The notes: generated by a model not told the origin, from the letters alone. Shown: positions 35,677 to 44,425, counted from the first letter of the stretch. The stretch is 64,000 bases of DNA from Allobosea caraganae (GCF_003351345.1 NZ_QQTO01000042.1:1-64000); one strand, 5' to 3'. Translations and numbers: made by a program.

Positions 35677-37414
35677 ACGCCGCGGCGCTGTAGCCCGGCA
35701 GAAGTTCGTCTCTGAAGGATTGTCCGACGCCGGACCCTGTCGCGTGGATCAGCGTACCCGAAAGCTGCGGCGACGGGACCTCCACTTCCCCCAGATTGAT
35801 CGCGAGCGACAGTTGCGATCCGTCGGCCAACCTCCATCTGGCGAGCAGGGCGGCCTCCCCCAACGGCTCGGCCCCGAGCGCCCGCGCGCCTTCGAGGCGT
35901 GGAACGAGATGCTCGAGGCGGAGCGCCAGCAGCTTCTTGAACAGGGCGCGCCAGGCGTCGCCATCTGCGGCCGGCTGGGGAATGCTCGTCTTGAAGGTCC
36001 TGCGGGAATTCGGATTGGGCACGGCTTCGAGCGTGACGCCGTCCGCGACGACCGGGTCCTGGGCAAATTCCCTGTTGCGTCCTTCCCGCACCGCTTCGGC
36101 GAGTTCGTCGTGATAGTCTGTGAAATAGAGGAACGGCGTCGTGCTGCCTTGCTCCTCGCCCATGAAGATCAGCGGGATCTGCGGGCCGAGGAGGAGCAGG
36201 ACGATCGCAGCCCGGATCGCATCGGGGCGGGCCAAAGTGGTCAGCCGGTCGCCGCGTGCCCTGTTGCCGACCTGATCGTGATTTTGCAGGAAGCTGACGA
36301 AGGCCGTCATCGGCAGGTCGGCGCTCGGCTTGCCGCGAGGGCGGCCCAGCGAAGCTGAAATCTCGCCCTGATAGGCGAAGCCTTCGGCCAAGACGCGCGC
36401 GAGCTGATCGATCGGGCGCTCGGCGAAATCCTGGTAGTAGGAGTGGGTCTCGCCGGTCAGGATGACGTGTAGCGCATTGTGGAAATCATCGTTCCACTGG
36501 GCTGTGACGTTGCGCGACGCCAGCAAGGCCGCGTCGTTGTCCTCGTTCTCGAGGATGAGATGGATGATGCGCTCGGGCTCCAGCGCTGCCCGGATATTTC
36601 GGGTCGCGGATTCCATGAAATCATCCGAGGCGATCGCGTGAACCGCATCGAACCTCAGGCCGTCGAAGCGATATTCCTCGAGCCAGTAGATGGCGTTGCG
36701 AATGAAGAAATCGCGGACCTCCGTCCGGCGGAAATCGATGGCCTCGCCCCACGGCGTCTGGATGTCGCTGCGAAAGGCCTCGGGCGCGAAGGCGCGAATA
36801 TAGGCCCCGTCGGGACCGAAATGGTTGTAGACGACATCGAGAAAGACATTCAGCCCGAGCCCGTGAGCCGCGTCGATCAGCTCCTTGAGCTCGTCGGGCG
36901 TGCCATAGGCCTCCGCCGGCGCGAAGATCTGCACACCATCGTAGCCCCAGTTCCGCTTGCCGGAGAAATCGGCGATCGGCATTAGTTGTAGGGCGGTGAT
37001 GCCAAGCTCGGCGAGGTCCGCCAACATGGCCGTCAGCGCCTTGAACCCGCCCAGAATCCCGGCATGGGCCTCGTAGATCACGGTCTCGTTCCAGGGGCGC
37101 CCTCGCCATGCGTTGCGCCATTGATAGCCATGCGGATCGACGACGACGCTGAAGCCGTGGACATCGGCGCTTTGGGCGCGCGCGGCCGGATCGGTTGCGA
37201 GCGTTCCATCGGGGAATTTGTAGCGATAGCGCGTCCCCGCCCCGACAGGCTCGACGGCCTCGAACCAGCCGTCCGCGGCGGGCCGCATCTCTACGAGTTT
37301 TTGACCGGCAATCTCAAGTTGGAGCGCATCCAAACCAGGCGCCCAAACCCGGAACCTCGTCTCGTCCCGCGAGAGTTGCGCGCCGAAGTCGAAGTCGAAC
37401 CCATATGTAGCCAT
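35657..37414 (-). CDS. treZ: Malto-oligosyltrehalose trehalohydrolase
   Basis: A 585-residue GH13 enzyme that releases trehalose from maltooligosyl trehalose. It has the N-terminal beta-sandwich (FRVWAPGLDALQLEIAG), NWGYDGVQIFAPAEAYG, LNVFLDVVYNHFGPDG, nucleophile Asp in GLRFDAVHAI, Glu in HLILENEDND and the histidine/aspartate pair FLQNHDQVGNRARGDR. The frame opens with MATYGFDFDFGAQL. No stress promoter was found in its own upstream region, so treY and treZ appear to be controlled separately despite acting in sequence. Confidence 0.95.
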   Translation of the reverse strand: MATYGFDFDFGAQLSRDETRFRVWAPGLDALQLEIAGQKLVEMRPAADGWFEAVEPVGAGTRYRYKFPDGTLATDPAARAQSADVHGFSVVVDPHGYQWRNAWRGRPWNETVIYEAHAGILGGFKALTAMLADLAELGITALQLMPIADFSGKRNWGYDGVQIFAPAEAYGTPDELKELIDAAHGLGLNVFLDVVYNHFGPDGAYIRAFAPEAFRSDIQTPWGEAIDFRRTEVRDFFIRNAIYWLEEYRFDGLRFDAVHAIASDDFMESATRNIRAALEPERIIHLILENEDNDAALLASRNVTAQWNDDFHNALHVILTGETHSYYQDFAERPIDQLARVLAEGFAYQGEISASLGRPRGKPSADLPMTAFVSFLQNHDQVGNRARGDRLTTLARPDAIRAAIVLLLLGPQIPLIFMGEEQGSTTPFLYFTDYHDELAEAVREGRNREFAQDPVVADGVTLEAVPNPNSRRTFKTSIPQPAADGDAWRALFKKLLALRLEHLVPRLEGARALGAEPLGEAALLARWRLADGSQLSLAINLGEVEVPSPQLSGTLIHATGSGVGQSFRDELLPGYSAAAFIAAAG

Positions 37415-37519
37415 CTTGGACCCCTGGACGCGAAGATCGGCCAGCCCCGAAGCGGATCGAGGCTGACCGATGCGATGGGCTTCTATGCAATCAAGCTGAG
37501 CAAGGAGCGCTCAGCAGCT

Positions 37520-38443
37520 TCAGCGCGACGCCTTGTAGAGCTTGGTCGCGATCTCGAACATTTCCTCCGGCGCGTAGTCGGGGGTGAAGGCTGAGGGAAC
37601 ACCGGTTAGCTGGTGGATCTTGCCACCTTCGGGAGCACCCTCGACGACTTCGAGCTCTCCTGGCGGATCTCCGGGCAGCGCCGTCTCGCCATTGCCCCAG
37701 AGGCCGGAGATGCCGCGGTAGTCGTTCGGGCTGAACGTGTAGAGCCTGCGGTGCGAACCCTCCTGGAGGTATTTCTGGCACTCCGGAATCTTGTCGAGGT
37801 TGATGTTAGGCGTCGGCAGCATCTTCTCGATCTCGACGCCGGTGATCTGCTTCAGGGCCAGCGCATAGGCATGGGCATGAACGGAGCCGCGCACCAGCAG
37901 GTAGCCGCAGACCTCCCGCCCGGTCGGATCGGTCAGCGTCTCGTAGACGCGTAGCTTGTGCAGCCGGGCGCCGCATTCCAGATGGAAATTATGCAGAAGG
38001 TCGGTGACGAGGTTGCCGGTCGTCGTGATGAAGTCGTTGTTCCACGACGCGCCGTTGCCGTTCGTCGGCGTGGCGCCGCCGGCATTCGAGAGGAAGGCCG
38101 AGGCCAGCCGGATGTCCTGCATCGCGTTGTAGGGCGCCTTCGAGATATCCCCGCCATCGCCCTCGTCGCCGTCGTTGTCTGGGCCATTGTTCAGCATGGC
38201 CACGCCGTTGCTGACGAGCTCGACATGGCCGATTTCCTCGGCCGTGATGCTGGCGACAAGATGGTAGAACGGCTTGAGCTTGTCCTTGCTACGGAAATTG
38301 AAGCTCTGGAACATGTAGTTCCCGAGCGTCGACATCTCCCCGTATTTGCCGCCGAGCAATTCCTGGAGAGCGGCGGCGGCGTTGGGTTCTTTTTTCTTCG
38401 GTGCGGGAAGTTCTGTCTGTAGTTTGTCGATGCGCATAAACAT
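37520..38443 (-). CDS. Manganese catalase
   Basis: A 307-residue dimanganese catalase that disproportionates hydrogen peroxide. Ligands of the four-helix bundle are seen as the glutamate near ELLGGKYGEMSTLGNYMFQS, ITAEEIGHVELV (Glu-x2-His) and LECGARLHKLRVYETLTD, RGSVHAHAYA. The ATG is preceded by GGAGAAA. No classical signal peptide. Mn catalases are frequently in the general stress regulon of Rhizobiales; no exact promoter match was found here. Confidence 0.95.
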   Translation of the reverse strand: MFMRIDKLQTELPAPKKKEPNAAAALQELLGGKYGEMSTLGNYMFQSFNFRSKDKLKPFYHLVASITAEEIGHVELVSNGVAMLNNGPDNDGDEGDGGDISKAPYNAMQDIRLASAFLSNAGGATPTNGNGASWNNDFITTTGNLVTDLLHNFHLECGARLHKLRVYETLTDPTGREVCGYLLVRGSVHAHAYALALKQITGVEIEKMLPTPNINLDKIPECQKYLQEGSHRRLYTFSPNDYRGISGLWGNGETALPGDPPGELEVVEGAPEGGKIHQLTGVPSAFTPDYAPEEMFEIATKLYKASR

Positions 38444-38570
38444 TGATATTTCTCCGGTTAGCCCCAGCCTCGGAGTAGTGGCGGTCTACAATTCGTCTCA
38501 TATTGGGGAGCCGGCCGACCTTTATTGCTTCGAGCGTGTTCTTCTGACGCAGCAACGACAGCGCAATCCC

Positions 38571-38987
38571 CTATCTTCGCGGAGAGCCCCTAAACCAAAA
38601 GACGGCGGCCGCCGCTGCTGCTGCGGTGACCGCGCCAGAGGCTCCGGCCGCCAGTGCCATCGAGCGGCGCTTACCGCGGCTGCGATAGGGTCCGGCGGTC
38701 GAGGGGGCAGATCGGCTGACGAACTGTGCCGGTCTGTTTGGCCGCCCTGCAATTATCCGCGCCGCTCCGATCGCCACTATTGCCAGTACCAACATGCCAC
38801 CGGCGATGGTCAGGCTTGCCGCTGTTGGCCCGTATCGAAACAGCAGCCACGCATAGGCAGCATTTAGCACGTAGCGGCCAGCGAAGATAACAAGCAGACC
38901 GCTGAAGCTGATAAGGCCGTAAACGATCGCCTTGCGTTTCAGGGCCGTCGTGGCCTCGGCCATCAGATATGCGAACAGCCCGCCCAC
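38571..38987 (-). CDS. Membrane protein, phage-holin-superfamily-like
   Basis: A 138-residue protein with two adjacent membrane helices (IVYGLISFSGLLVIFAGRYV; AASLTIAGGMLVLAIVAIGA) and a probable third at the C-terminus (GAVTAAAAAAAVFWF). The layout with a DUF883 gene three bases upstream is the common DUF883-holin-superfamily pair of Proteobacteria. It shares that gene's EcfG-type promoter. A role in envelope stress is inferred; the family is uncharacterised. Confidence 0.7.
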   Translation of the reverse strand: MGGLFAYLMAEATTALKRKAIVYGLISFSGLLVIFAGRYVLNAAYAWLLFRYGPTAASLTIAGGMLVLAIVAIGAARIIAGRPNRPAQFVSRSAPSTAGPYRSRGKRRSMALAAGASGAVTAAAAAAAVFWFRGSPRR

Positions 38988-38990
38988 GAC

Positions 38991-39272
38991 CTACTTTGCC
39001 GCCCAGAAGCCGATCACCACACCGATCCCGACCGCCCATCCCAGCGCCCGCATCGGCCGCGCACGAATCTCGCTTTCCAGCATTTCCTGGAACTCGCCGA
39101 CGCGCTCGCCCGCTGCCTCTGACATTTGATTTGTATCGACACCCATTGCCTTCAGATTGGCCGTGATGCCGCTCTCTCCGGTCTGTTTCTCTTTGTCCCC
39201 GCCGCCGCTTTCGGCATTTTGAGACATGGCTTTGAAGCCCGTCGCCTGCGACGATTCGTGGCCGTTTTCCAT
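38991..39272 (-). CDS. DUF883/ElaB-YqjD-like C-tail-anchored protein
   Basis: A 93-residue protein: hydrophilic N-terminus, an amphipathic helix (QMSEAAGERVGEFQEMLESE) and a C-terminal glycine-rich membrane helix (MRALGWAVGIGVVIGFWAAK) preceded by ARP, the hallmark of the ElaB/YqjD family, whose E. coli members bind ribosomes at the membrane in stationary phase. ATG 39272 with GGAG is chosen over much longer upstream frames because a perfect stress promoter lies at 39318-39342. Confidence 0.8.
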   Translation of the reverse strand: MENGHESSQATGFKAMSQNAESGGGDKEKQTGESGITANLKAMGVDTNQMSEAAGERVGEFQEMLESEIRARPMRALGWAVGIGVVIGFWAAK

Positions 39273-39317
39273 GGAAATCTCCTTGAATGGCTCCGAGAGC
39301 GAAGCCATTGCAGCCCT

Positions 39318-39342
39318 AACGGGTGGTCTCTCGTCCTGTTCC
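39318..39342 (-). promoter_or_regulatory. EcfG-type general stress promoter
   Basis: Minus strand GGAAC (39342-39338), spacer 16, CGTT (39321-39318). Confidence 0.75.
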
Positions 39343-39795
39343 GTCGCGAGTGAGGGTGAACGCTCCCAATCTTTCGAGAGGGCAACGCGATTGACCTCAG
39401 GAACGGTGCCGCGGGCGCTGACGGGCGTGGCGCCGCTCGCTGGTGGCAGGGCGCTGTTGGGCACATGCGCTACTCTCAATCGCTGAGTTCTCGGATCCCG
39501 GCATTCGGGCGCCTTTTGGCGAAGCCAGGATTGGTGCCCACGGCGGAGGGACGCTCGGCTTTGGTGATGCCCCTCGACTGAGCCCAAAAATCGTCATCGC
39601 GTACTGCCACCGCAGTGTGTGCAAGGCATACCTGCGGGCCCACCGCTCGTTGTCGGGGTTCGATTAGGAACTGACGCGTCCAATTGTACCGTTAGGAACC
39701 GATCGGCAATCCGGCAGTTGCACTAAGATCGAGCGGCCAGAGGGCCGCCTGCAATGCGTACGCCACGCTGGCGTCGCCCTTAAAGCAAAACCCTC
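39343..39795. other. Divergent intergenic region with imperfect stress promoters
   Basis: No gene supported. Towards the right end lie two imperfect sites on the plus strand: GGAAC at 39667 with CGTT at 39690 (spacer 18, one too long) and GGAAC at 39695 with AGTT at 39716 (spacer 16). Either could drive the operon at 39796. Confidence 0.35.
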
Positions 39796-40701
39796 ATGAC
39801 AGACTATACTTCCCGGGGCGTCGCCGACGCGACGACCGCACGCGCGTCCTCCGCTGTATCCTGGGGTGCGGTACTGGGAGGTGCCGTCGTCAGCGCGTCT
39901 ATCTCCCTGATGCTCCTCGCCGCAGGCGCCGGGCTCGGATTTACCTCGATCTCGCCCTGGACGAACGCAGGCGTCACGGCCACCACGTTCGGCATCGCCG
40001 CAGTGATCTGGCTGGCCATCATCCAACTCATCTCTGCGGGCGCAGGTGGCTACCTCGCCGGCCGCCTTCGCACCAAGCGCGTCGGCCTCCATACCAACGA
40101 GGTCGCCTTTCGCGATACCGCGCATGGCTTCCTCGCCTGGGCGGTTGGCTCGATCGTCGGTGCCGTGCTGCTTGCCTCTACCGCTTCGGCGATCATCGGC
40201 GGGACCGCTCGCCTGGGCGCCACTGCCGCGTCCGGCGTCGGTTCGGCCGTATCCAGCGCAGCGAGCCAGGTGGCGGGGCGCGTCGAACTCTCGAACCTCG
40301 ACCCCTCCGCTTACCTGACCGATACTCTGTTCCGCACCGATCGCCCGGCGCCGTCGTCCACGGATGCCGCCCCGGCCCGTGCCGAGGTCGGCCGCATCAT
40401 CGCCATGAGCATCCGAAACGGCGAAATCACGCCTGCTGACAAGGCCTATGTCACCAACGTCATCGCGGCCCAGACTGGCATCAGCCAGCCAGACGCCGAG
40501 AAGCGTATCAACGACGCCATCGCGAAGGCCAAGGAGACGGCCGCCAAGGCCGAGCAGACCGCACGCGAGACGGCCGATGCGGCTCGCAAGGGCGCTGCCT
40601 CCCTCGCATTGGCCACCTTCATCGCGATGCTGATGGGCGCCCTCGCTTCAAGCTACGGCGGCACCGTTGGCGGCCGTGCCCGCGACAAGTTCGACGTCTG
40701 A
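39796..40701 (+). CDS. Polytopic membrane protein with amphipathic C-terminal region
   Basis: A 301-residue protein with about four membrane segments (WGAVLGGAVVSASISLMLLA; AAVIWLAIIQLISAGAGGYL; FLAWAVGSIVGAVLLASTAS; ALATFIAMLMGALASS). Between the third and fourth lies a hydrophilic region ending in a long Lys/Ala/Glu coiled coil (NDAIAKAKETAAKAEQTARE). It precedes the YciE-type gene by 36 bases and is probably co-transcribed with it. I recall such proteins as uncharacterised membrane proteins of Rhizobiales; function unknown. Confidence 0.75.
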   Translation: MTDYTSRGVADATTARASSAVSWGAVLGGAVVSASISLMLLAAGAGLGFTSISPWTNAGVTATTFGIAAVIWLAIIQLISAGAGGYLAGRLRTKRVGLHTNEVAFRDTAHGFLAWAVGSIVGAVLLASTASAIIGGTARLGATAASGVGSAVSSAASQVAGRVELSNLDPSAYLTDTLFRTDRPAPSSTDAAPARAEVGRIIAMSIRNGEITPADKAYVTNVIAAQTGISQPDAEKRINDAIAKAKETAAKAEQTARETADAARKGAASLALATFIAMLMGALASSYGGTVGGRARDKFDV

Positions 40702-40737
40702 TCCACGCCTACAACCCCCAAGCACTGGAGATTACCA

Positions 40738-41253
40738 ATGGCCACGACCACTTCCCCGAAGCCGCTCGACGAACTCTTCCATGACATGCTCAAGGACGTT
40801 TATTACGCCGAGAAGCAGATCCTGAAGGCCCTGCCCAAGATGGCGAAGGCGGCCAAGTCGCCCGAGCTGAAGAAGGCCTTCGAGGCTCACAAGGCCGAGA
40901 CCGCCGAGCAGGTCGAGCGCCTCAGTCAGGTGTTCGAGCTGATCGGCAAGGCCCCGCGCGCCAAGACCTGCGATGCCATCCTAGGCATCCTCAAGGAAGG
41001 CGAGGCCGTGATGGAAGACTACGGCGATAGCCCCGCCCTCGATGCCGGCCTCGTCGCCTCCGCGCAGGCGGTCGAGCATTATGAGATGGCTCGCTACGGA
41101 ACCCTGAAGGCCTGGGCGACCCAGCTTGGCCACAAGGACGCCGTGACGCTCCTCGACGAGACGCTTGCCGAGGAGACCAAGACCGACAAGATGCTCACGC
41201 AGCTCGGCGGGCCTGCCAATTCGGCGGCTGTAGCCGTCGCCAAGGCCGCATGA
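40738..41253 (+). CDS. YciE/YciF-family ferritin-like stress protein (DUF892)
   Basis: A 171-residue four-helix protein: LDELFHDMLKDVYYAEKQIL with its Glu-rich metal ligands, ETAEQVERLSQVFELIG, and AVEHYEMARYGTLKAWA. The family binds a dinuclear metal centre in a ferritin-like fold and is induced by osmotic and stationary-phase stress. Length and motifs are intact. A decayed fragment of a second copy lies on the other strand near 51.9 kb. A hairpin follows the stop. Confidence 0.9.
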   Translation: MATTTSPKPLDELFHDMLKDVYYAEKQILKALPKMAKAAKSPELKKAFEAHKAETAEQVERLSQVFELIGKAPRAKTCDAILGILKEGEAVMEDYGDSPALDAGLVASAQAVEHYEMARYGTLKAWATQLGHKDAVTLLDETLAEETKTDKMLTQLGGPANSAAVAVAKAA

Positions 41254-41272
41254 TCATCATCCAATAAAGAAA

Positions 41273-41297
41273 GCCCGCCGAGCAGCACTCGGCGGGC
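41273..41297. terminator. Hairpin terminator
   Basis: A 10-base GC-rich inverted repeat (gcccgccgag / ctcggcgggc) with a 5-base loop, 20 bases after the YciE-family stop. There is an A-rich run on its left, so it would also work for minus-strand transcripts. Confidence 0.7.
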
Positions 41298-41411
41298 CGA
41301 CTCAACGGTTCGACAGTGCCCGTCAATCGACGAGCCTTACGCTCGGGACATGACCCCGCGACCCTATCATCCCGAATAATGACGACGAGGCTTGGCGCGG
41401 ATAAACGTCCG

Positions 41412-41669
41412 CTAGTGAAGTGACAGCGATGCGGGGGACCATAACCTCATCCCGGACCTGGCATCCGTCTCCGGGAGCGTCCACGGCTCTATGAGCTCCC
41501 CGTTTGGCGACAGGAAGCGCTCGATGTATCCGAAATCCCCGCGGCCATCGTAGAAGAAGCACACTTTCCAGCCGTCGCGGGCAGGAAGGATCACGAAATG
41601 TGCGTAGTTCCCATGCTTTGGCGGGGGCGCTGCGCTCGTTGCCACTTCAGAAAGGCACTGGGTTTTCAT
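41412..41669 (-). CDS. Small uncharacterised protein
   Basis: An 85-residue protein with an AGG-type ribosome site. The centre is strongly protein-like: YAHFVILPARDGWKVCFFYD, then YIERFLSPNGELIEPW, suggesting a small beta-sheet domain. No family recognised. No promoter recognised. Confidence 0.55.
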   Translation of the reverse strand: MKTQCLSEVATSAAPPPKHGNYAHFVILPARDGWKVCFFYDGRGDFGYIERFLSPNGELIEPWTLPETDARSGMRLWSPASLSLH

Positions 41670-41806
41670 TTCGCTACCTGCACAGAGCTGCCGAGCAATC
41701 TTTCATTGCGGCTCGGAGGGCAAGCAAAATCAGGATGAGTATTTGCAGCAAATGAGTGGGCGGCGCCTGTGAGGCGTGACCATGAGGTTCGTCCGGCAGG
41801 GAGATA

Positions 41807-42382
41807 TCAGGAGGTCCAGCGGGCAATCTGGATGAGAACGAGCGATAGCGCCCGGTCAAGCGCCTGTGCGGCCCCCGGGCCATCGGCGGCCCCCGCCGGC
41901 ACCCGCGCCTGGAAAAGTTTCGCGCGCTGGATGTGGCCTGTCTTGTCGGCGACGATTTTGGCGGTGATCTCAACAATGGCACTGCCGGAGGCGGCCTCAA
42001 TGTTGAATGCGCGGATATCCGTATTGAGTTGGTAGTCGGGCACGATGCGTTGGCCGGGTCGGCTGACCGACGCAATGCGGCTTCCATTCTCGATGGTCTG
42101 GATCAGGCGGGTTTGCACCAGTTTGGGCACCCGGTCTGCCCATTGCGCGCCACCCAGGAACGTAAGAGCCCCGGTCGAATCTTTGACAATCACTCGGTCG
42201 GAATCAAGCGCCTGCACCGTGGTGGGCTCATTGACGACGACCGCCGCGCGCGTGCCCTTCAACTTGCCGAAATCTCCCGGCGCCGAAAGGTCGAAGGTTG
42301 TTGGTATCGCACCCCCGCCACAGCCTGCGGCACTGAGTGAAATGGCCAAGGCCAGTAGGGAATTAGAGCGGAGTGTTCGCAT
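41807..42382 (-). CDS. ABC-type transport auxiliary lipoprotein (PqiC/MlaD-partner-like)
   Basis: A 191-residue lipoprotein: signal sequence LRSNSLLALAISLSAAGC with the lipobox SAAGC, then TFDLSAPGDF, QWADRVPKLVQTRLIQTIEN (conserved in the PqiC/ABC auxiliary family) and PDYQLNTDIRAFNIE, all typical of the family that accompanies MCE lipid transporters. Normally found beside mlaE-mlaF-mlaD genes; here it stands alone. ATG 42382 rather than the TTG before it. A stress promoter lies upstream of a tiny gene that precedes it, so it may belong to the stress regulon. Confidence 0.8.
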   Translation of the reverse strand: MRTLRSNSLLALAISLSAAGCGGGAIPTTFDLSAPGDFGKLKGTRAAVVVNEPTTVQALDSDRVIVKDSTGALTFLGGAQWADRVPKLVQTRLIQTIENGSRIASVSRPGQRIVPDYQLNTDIRAFNIEAASGSAIVEITAKIVADKTGHIQRAKLFQARVPAGAADGPGAAQALDRALSLVLIQIARWTS

Positions 42383-42449
42383 CAATTGGACTAGCTCGAT
42401 CTACGATAATGAAGCAGTTGGAGACAGTTTCCGATGCGGCGGAGGCCAA

Positions 42450-42527
42450 CTAGGACGTCAAGGCCAGGACCGCCACGATGGTAAGCGCCGCGCTTATCAT
42501 GAAGAGCGTCCAACAGCGCCAAAACAT
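42450..42527 (-). CDS. 25-residue single-helix membrane peptide
   Basis: Starting 34 bases after a perfect stress promoter, this frame reads MFWRCWTLFMISAALTIVAV then LALTS: basic/aromatic start and one hydrophobic helix. The lipoprotein gene follows 67 bases downstream. Position relative to the promoter and hydrophobicity are the evidence. It may be a leader or a real micro-protein. Confidence 0.45.
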   Translation of the reverse strand: MFWRCWTLFMISAALTIVAVLALTS

Positions 42528-42560
42528 TCTCACGGTAGTTCGACCTCACAGACCGGGGAT

Positions 42561-42585
42561 AACGATTCCTATGCCTTACTGTTCC
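42561..42585 (-). promoter_or_regulatory. EcfG-type general stress promoter
   Basis: Minus strand GGAAC (42585-42581), spacer 16, CGTT (42564-42561), upstream of the micro-protein and the lipoprotein gene. Confidence 0.65.
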
Positions 42586-42589
42586 TGCC

Positions 42590-42614
42590 GGAACGATATG
42601 AATTGGCCAGGGTT
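42590..42614 (+). promoter_or_regulatory. Candidate EcfG-like promoter, GGTT variant
   Basis: GGAAC at 42590, spacer 16, GGTT at 42611, five bases from the divergent perfect site and 5' of the MipA-type gene. Confidence 0.35.
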
Positions 42615-42700
42615 GATGAGTGGAGATGCTGGCAATGTTACCTGGGAGCCATCTGGGAAACATATCGATTGGCATCGATACAACCACTGGAGCCGATAAT

Positions 42701-43525
42701 TTGTCGAAGTTCTTGAGAATTCCGTTCGCCGGTTATGCAGCACTCGCAGCGACTTCCGTGGGCGCTGTCGCTGCCGACCGGGTCGCATTGCCGTACGTTC
42801 AGCCAACCTCTGGCTGGATTGTGTCGATCGGCGGGACGGCAAGGCTCGGCCCTGAGTACCTCGGCTCAAGCAAGTTTGGCTTCTCTGGCTCGCCCTCGCT
42901 GAGCTTCCGTCGTCAGGGTGAGACGCCAGCGTTTAGCGCTCCTGAGGATGGCCTGGACTACGCGCTTCTACAGACCCAATCCTTCAGCTTCGGACCGGTG
43001 GCAAAATTCCAGTCGGGTCGATACAGCGGCAGCGATAACAAGCTGTTCGGGCTAAGAGACGTGCCCTGGACAGTCGAGGCCGGCGCCTTTGTCGAGTTTT
43101 GGCCTATTACGGACAGGCTGCGCACCCGCTTGGAAATTCGCCAGGGTTTCCACGGCCATCATGGTCTTATTGCCGACGCATCCGCCGATTGGGTCGAGCG
43201 GATTGGCGCTTTTACTCTGTCGGGTGGTCCGCGGCTTTCATTAGCAAACGGCTCGTACATGGATCGCAACTTTGGCATCTCGCCAGTGGAAGCAGCGATC
43301 AACGGGGTGGTCACCCCGTTCCGGGCGAAGGGTGGGCTTAAGTCCGTCGGCGCCGACGCTGCGCTCGACTATCAGTGGTCTCGGGTTTGGACGACGCGCA
43401 CGTTCGTAAAATACGAGCGTTTGGTCGGGTCTGCTGACAATTCACCGATTGTGCGAGCCATCGGCGAGCGGAACCAGTTCACTTTCGGCGTTGGAGCGAC
43501 CTATTCGTTCGCTTGGGGCGGATGA
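42701..43525 (+). CDS. MipA/OmpV-family outer membrane protein
   Basis: A 274-residue protein. From the TTG at 42701 a signal peptide reads LSKFLRIPFAGYAALAATSV then GAVAAD. The mature part has MipA/OmpV marks: GGTARLGPEYLGSSKFGFSG, PSLSFRR, DNKLFGLRDVPWTVEAGAFV, and ends with FTFGVGATYSFAW as outer membrane barrels do. A GGAG lies 10 bases before the TTG; earlier GTG 42620 would bury the signal peptide. The family covers scaffolds for murein enzymes and outer membrane porin-like proteins. Confidence 0.85.
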   Translation: MSKFLRIPFAGYAALAATSVGAVAADRVALPYVQPTSGWIVSIGGTARLGPEYLGSSKFGFSGSPSLSFRRQGETPAFSAPEDGLDYALLQTQSFSFGPVAKFQSGRYSGSDNKLFGLRDVPWTVEAGAFVEFWPITDRLRTRLEIRQGFHGHHGLIADASADWVERIGAFTLSGGPRLSLANGSYMDRNFGISPVEAAINGVVTPFRAKGGLKSVGADAALDYQWSRVWTTRTFVKYERLVGSADNSPIVRAIGERNQFTFGVGATYSFAWGG

Positions 43526-43568
43526 GTAACACACTGCCATTTCGATTTCTCCGATGAGGTACATCTAG

Positions 43569-43772
43569 TTGGACAGCGGCAACAATGACATTTCCAAACC
43601 GGCTGTCGCGAGATATCGGCCTTTGCACGGCTTCTTGAAGCTAATGGTCGAGGCTGACTCGTCCCGGTCTTCCCTCAGCCGCATCCGAGCCGGGACAATC
43701 CTTCTCATGACGCTCGCCGCTTTCGGAGCCGCCGGGTATTTTGTGCCAGTCCTTCTGCTGCGATATTTCTAG
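43569..43772 (+). CDS. Possible small membrane protein
   Basis: A 67-residue frame from a TTG with one good C-terminal membrane helix (GTILLMTLAAFGAAGYFVPV). Start and ribosome site are weak, and no family is recognised. It lies between the MipA gene and a frameshifted small gene on the same strand. Confidence 0.35.
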   Translation: MDSGNNDISKPAVARYRPLHGFLKLMVEADSSRSSLSRIRAGTILLMTLAAFGAAGYFVPVLLLRYF

Positions 43773-43813
43773 GGCGCCGCCGTGCTTTTCCTGTGCGGTC
43801 GGCTTAATCGCCT

Positions 43814-44042
43814 ATGAAAGACAGCCCCTACCAGATCGACTTGCCCCTGCTGCGCCTGGTCCGCAGCTCAGGCAACGCCAACGATCTCTTCAAGGCAGTC
43901 CGCAAGGCGCACCCCCGACGCCAAGAAGAACGACATCGTCCTGTTGGCGTTTGGCGTCATGATCGCGCAGTCGCGGACCGTTCAGGTCGCGGCGCGGAGG
44001 CTTCGTGCCGTGGCGATGGAGAACCGAGGGTCGGATCACTAG
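43814..44042 (+). pseudogene. Small gene with a one-base frameshift in a C run
   Basis: From ATG 43814 the frame reads KDSPYQIDLPLLRLVRSSGN then NDLFKAVRKAHP; the credible continuation DAKKNDIVLLAFGVMIAQSR, VQVAARRLRAVAMENR ends at TAG 44042 but lies in another frame. One extra C in the run at 43912-43916 explains the shift. It may be a true mutation, programmed slippage or a sequencing error in the homopolymer. No family recognised. Confidence 0.55.
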
Positions 44043-44059
44043 AACAGGTCGCCCCTAGC

Positions 44060-44425
44060 TCAGAAGCAGGCTAGCTCGATAGCGTTGACGATGCGGCTCG
44101 TTCCGGCGGGCTTCTCCAGCCACAGGCCGTTGCGGAAGACGGAATCAACCTCTGGCTCAAGGGGCGACGTCCCGGAGAATACGACGAACGGGATGGCCTT
44201 CGCGAACAGGTGCTTCGCGACCTGGATGCTCGATCCATCGGACAGGCCGATGTCCAGGACGACAACGTCGGGGGTGTTGGCGCTCAGCCAGTCCAAGGCT
44301 TGGGCCCTGGATGCGAACGTCGCTGGGACGTCGTAGCCGGCGTCCTTGAGTATCCCCTCGATATCCATTGCCACGATCGGCTCGTCCTCAAGGACAAGCA
44401 CGGATCTTTTCGGTCCCATCACCAT
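44060..44425 (-). CDS. Single-domain response regulator
   Basis: A 121-residue receiver: VLEDEPIVAMD, phosphoacceptor Asp in VVVLDIGLSDGS, Ser in FVVFSGTS and Lys in WLEKPAGT. The start is set at ATG 44425 (ATG 44419 is nearly equivalent); the open frame further out is in A/T-rich intergenic sequence. It is one of four lone receivers in the window and resembles the one at 5459. Divergent from a Crp-type regulator. Confidence 0.85.
   Translation of the reverse strand: MVMGPKRSVLVLEDEPIVAMDIEGILKDAGYDVPATFASRAQALDWLSANTPDVVVLDIGLSDGSSIQVAKHLFAKAIPFVVFSGTSPLEPEVDSVFRNGLWLEKPAGTSRIVNAIELACF

Noticed and set aside
38991-39587. 198-residue version of the DUF883 gene
   Set aside because: A perfect stress promoter at 39318-39342 lies within it, and GGAG precedes the later ATG.
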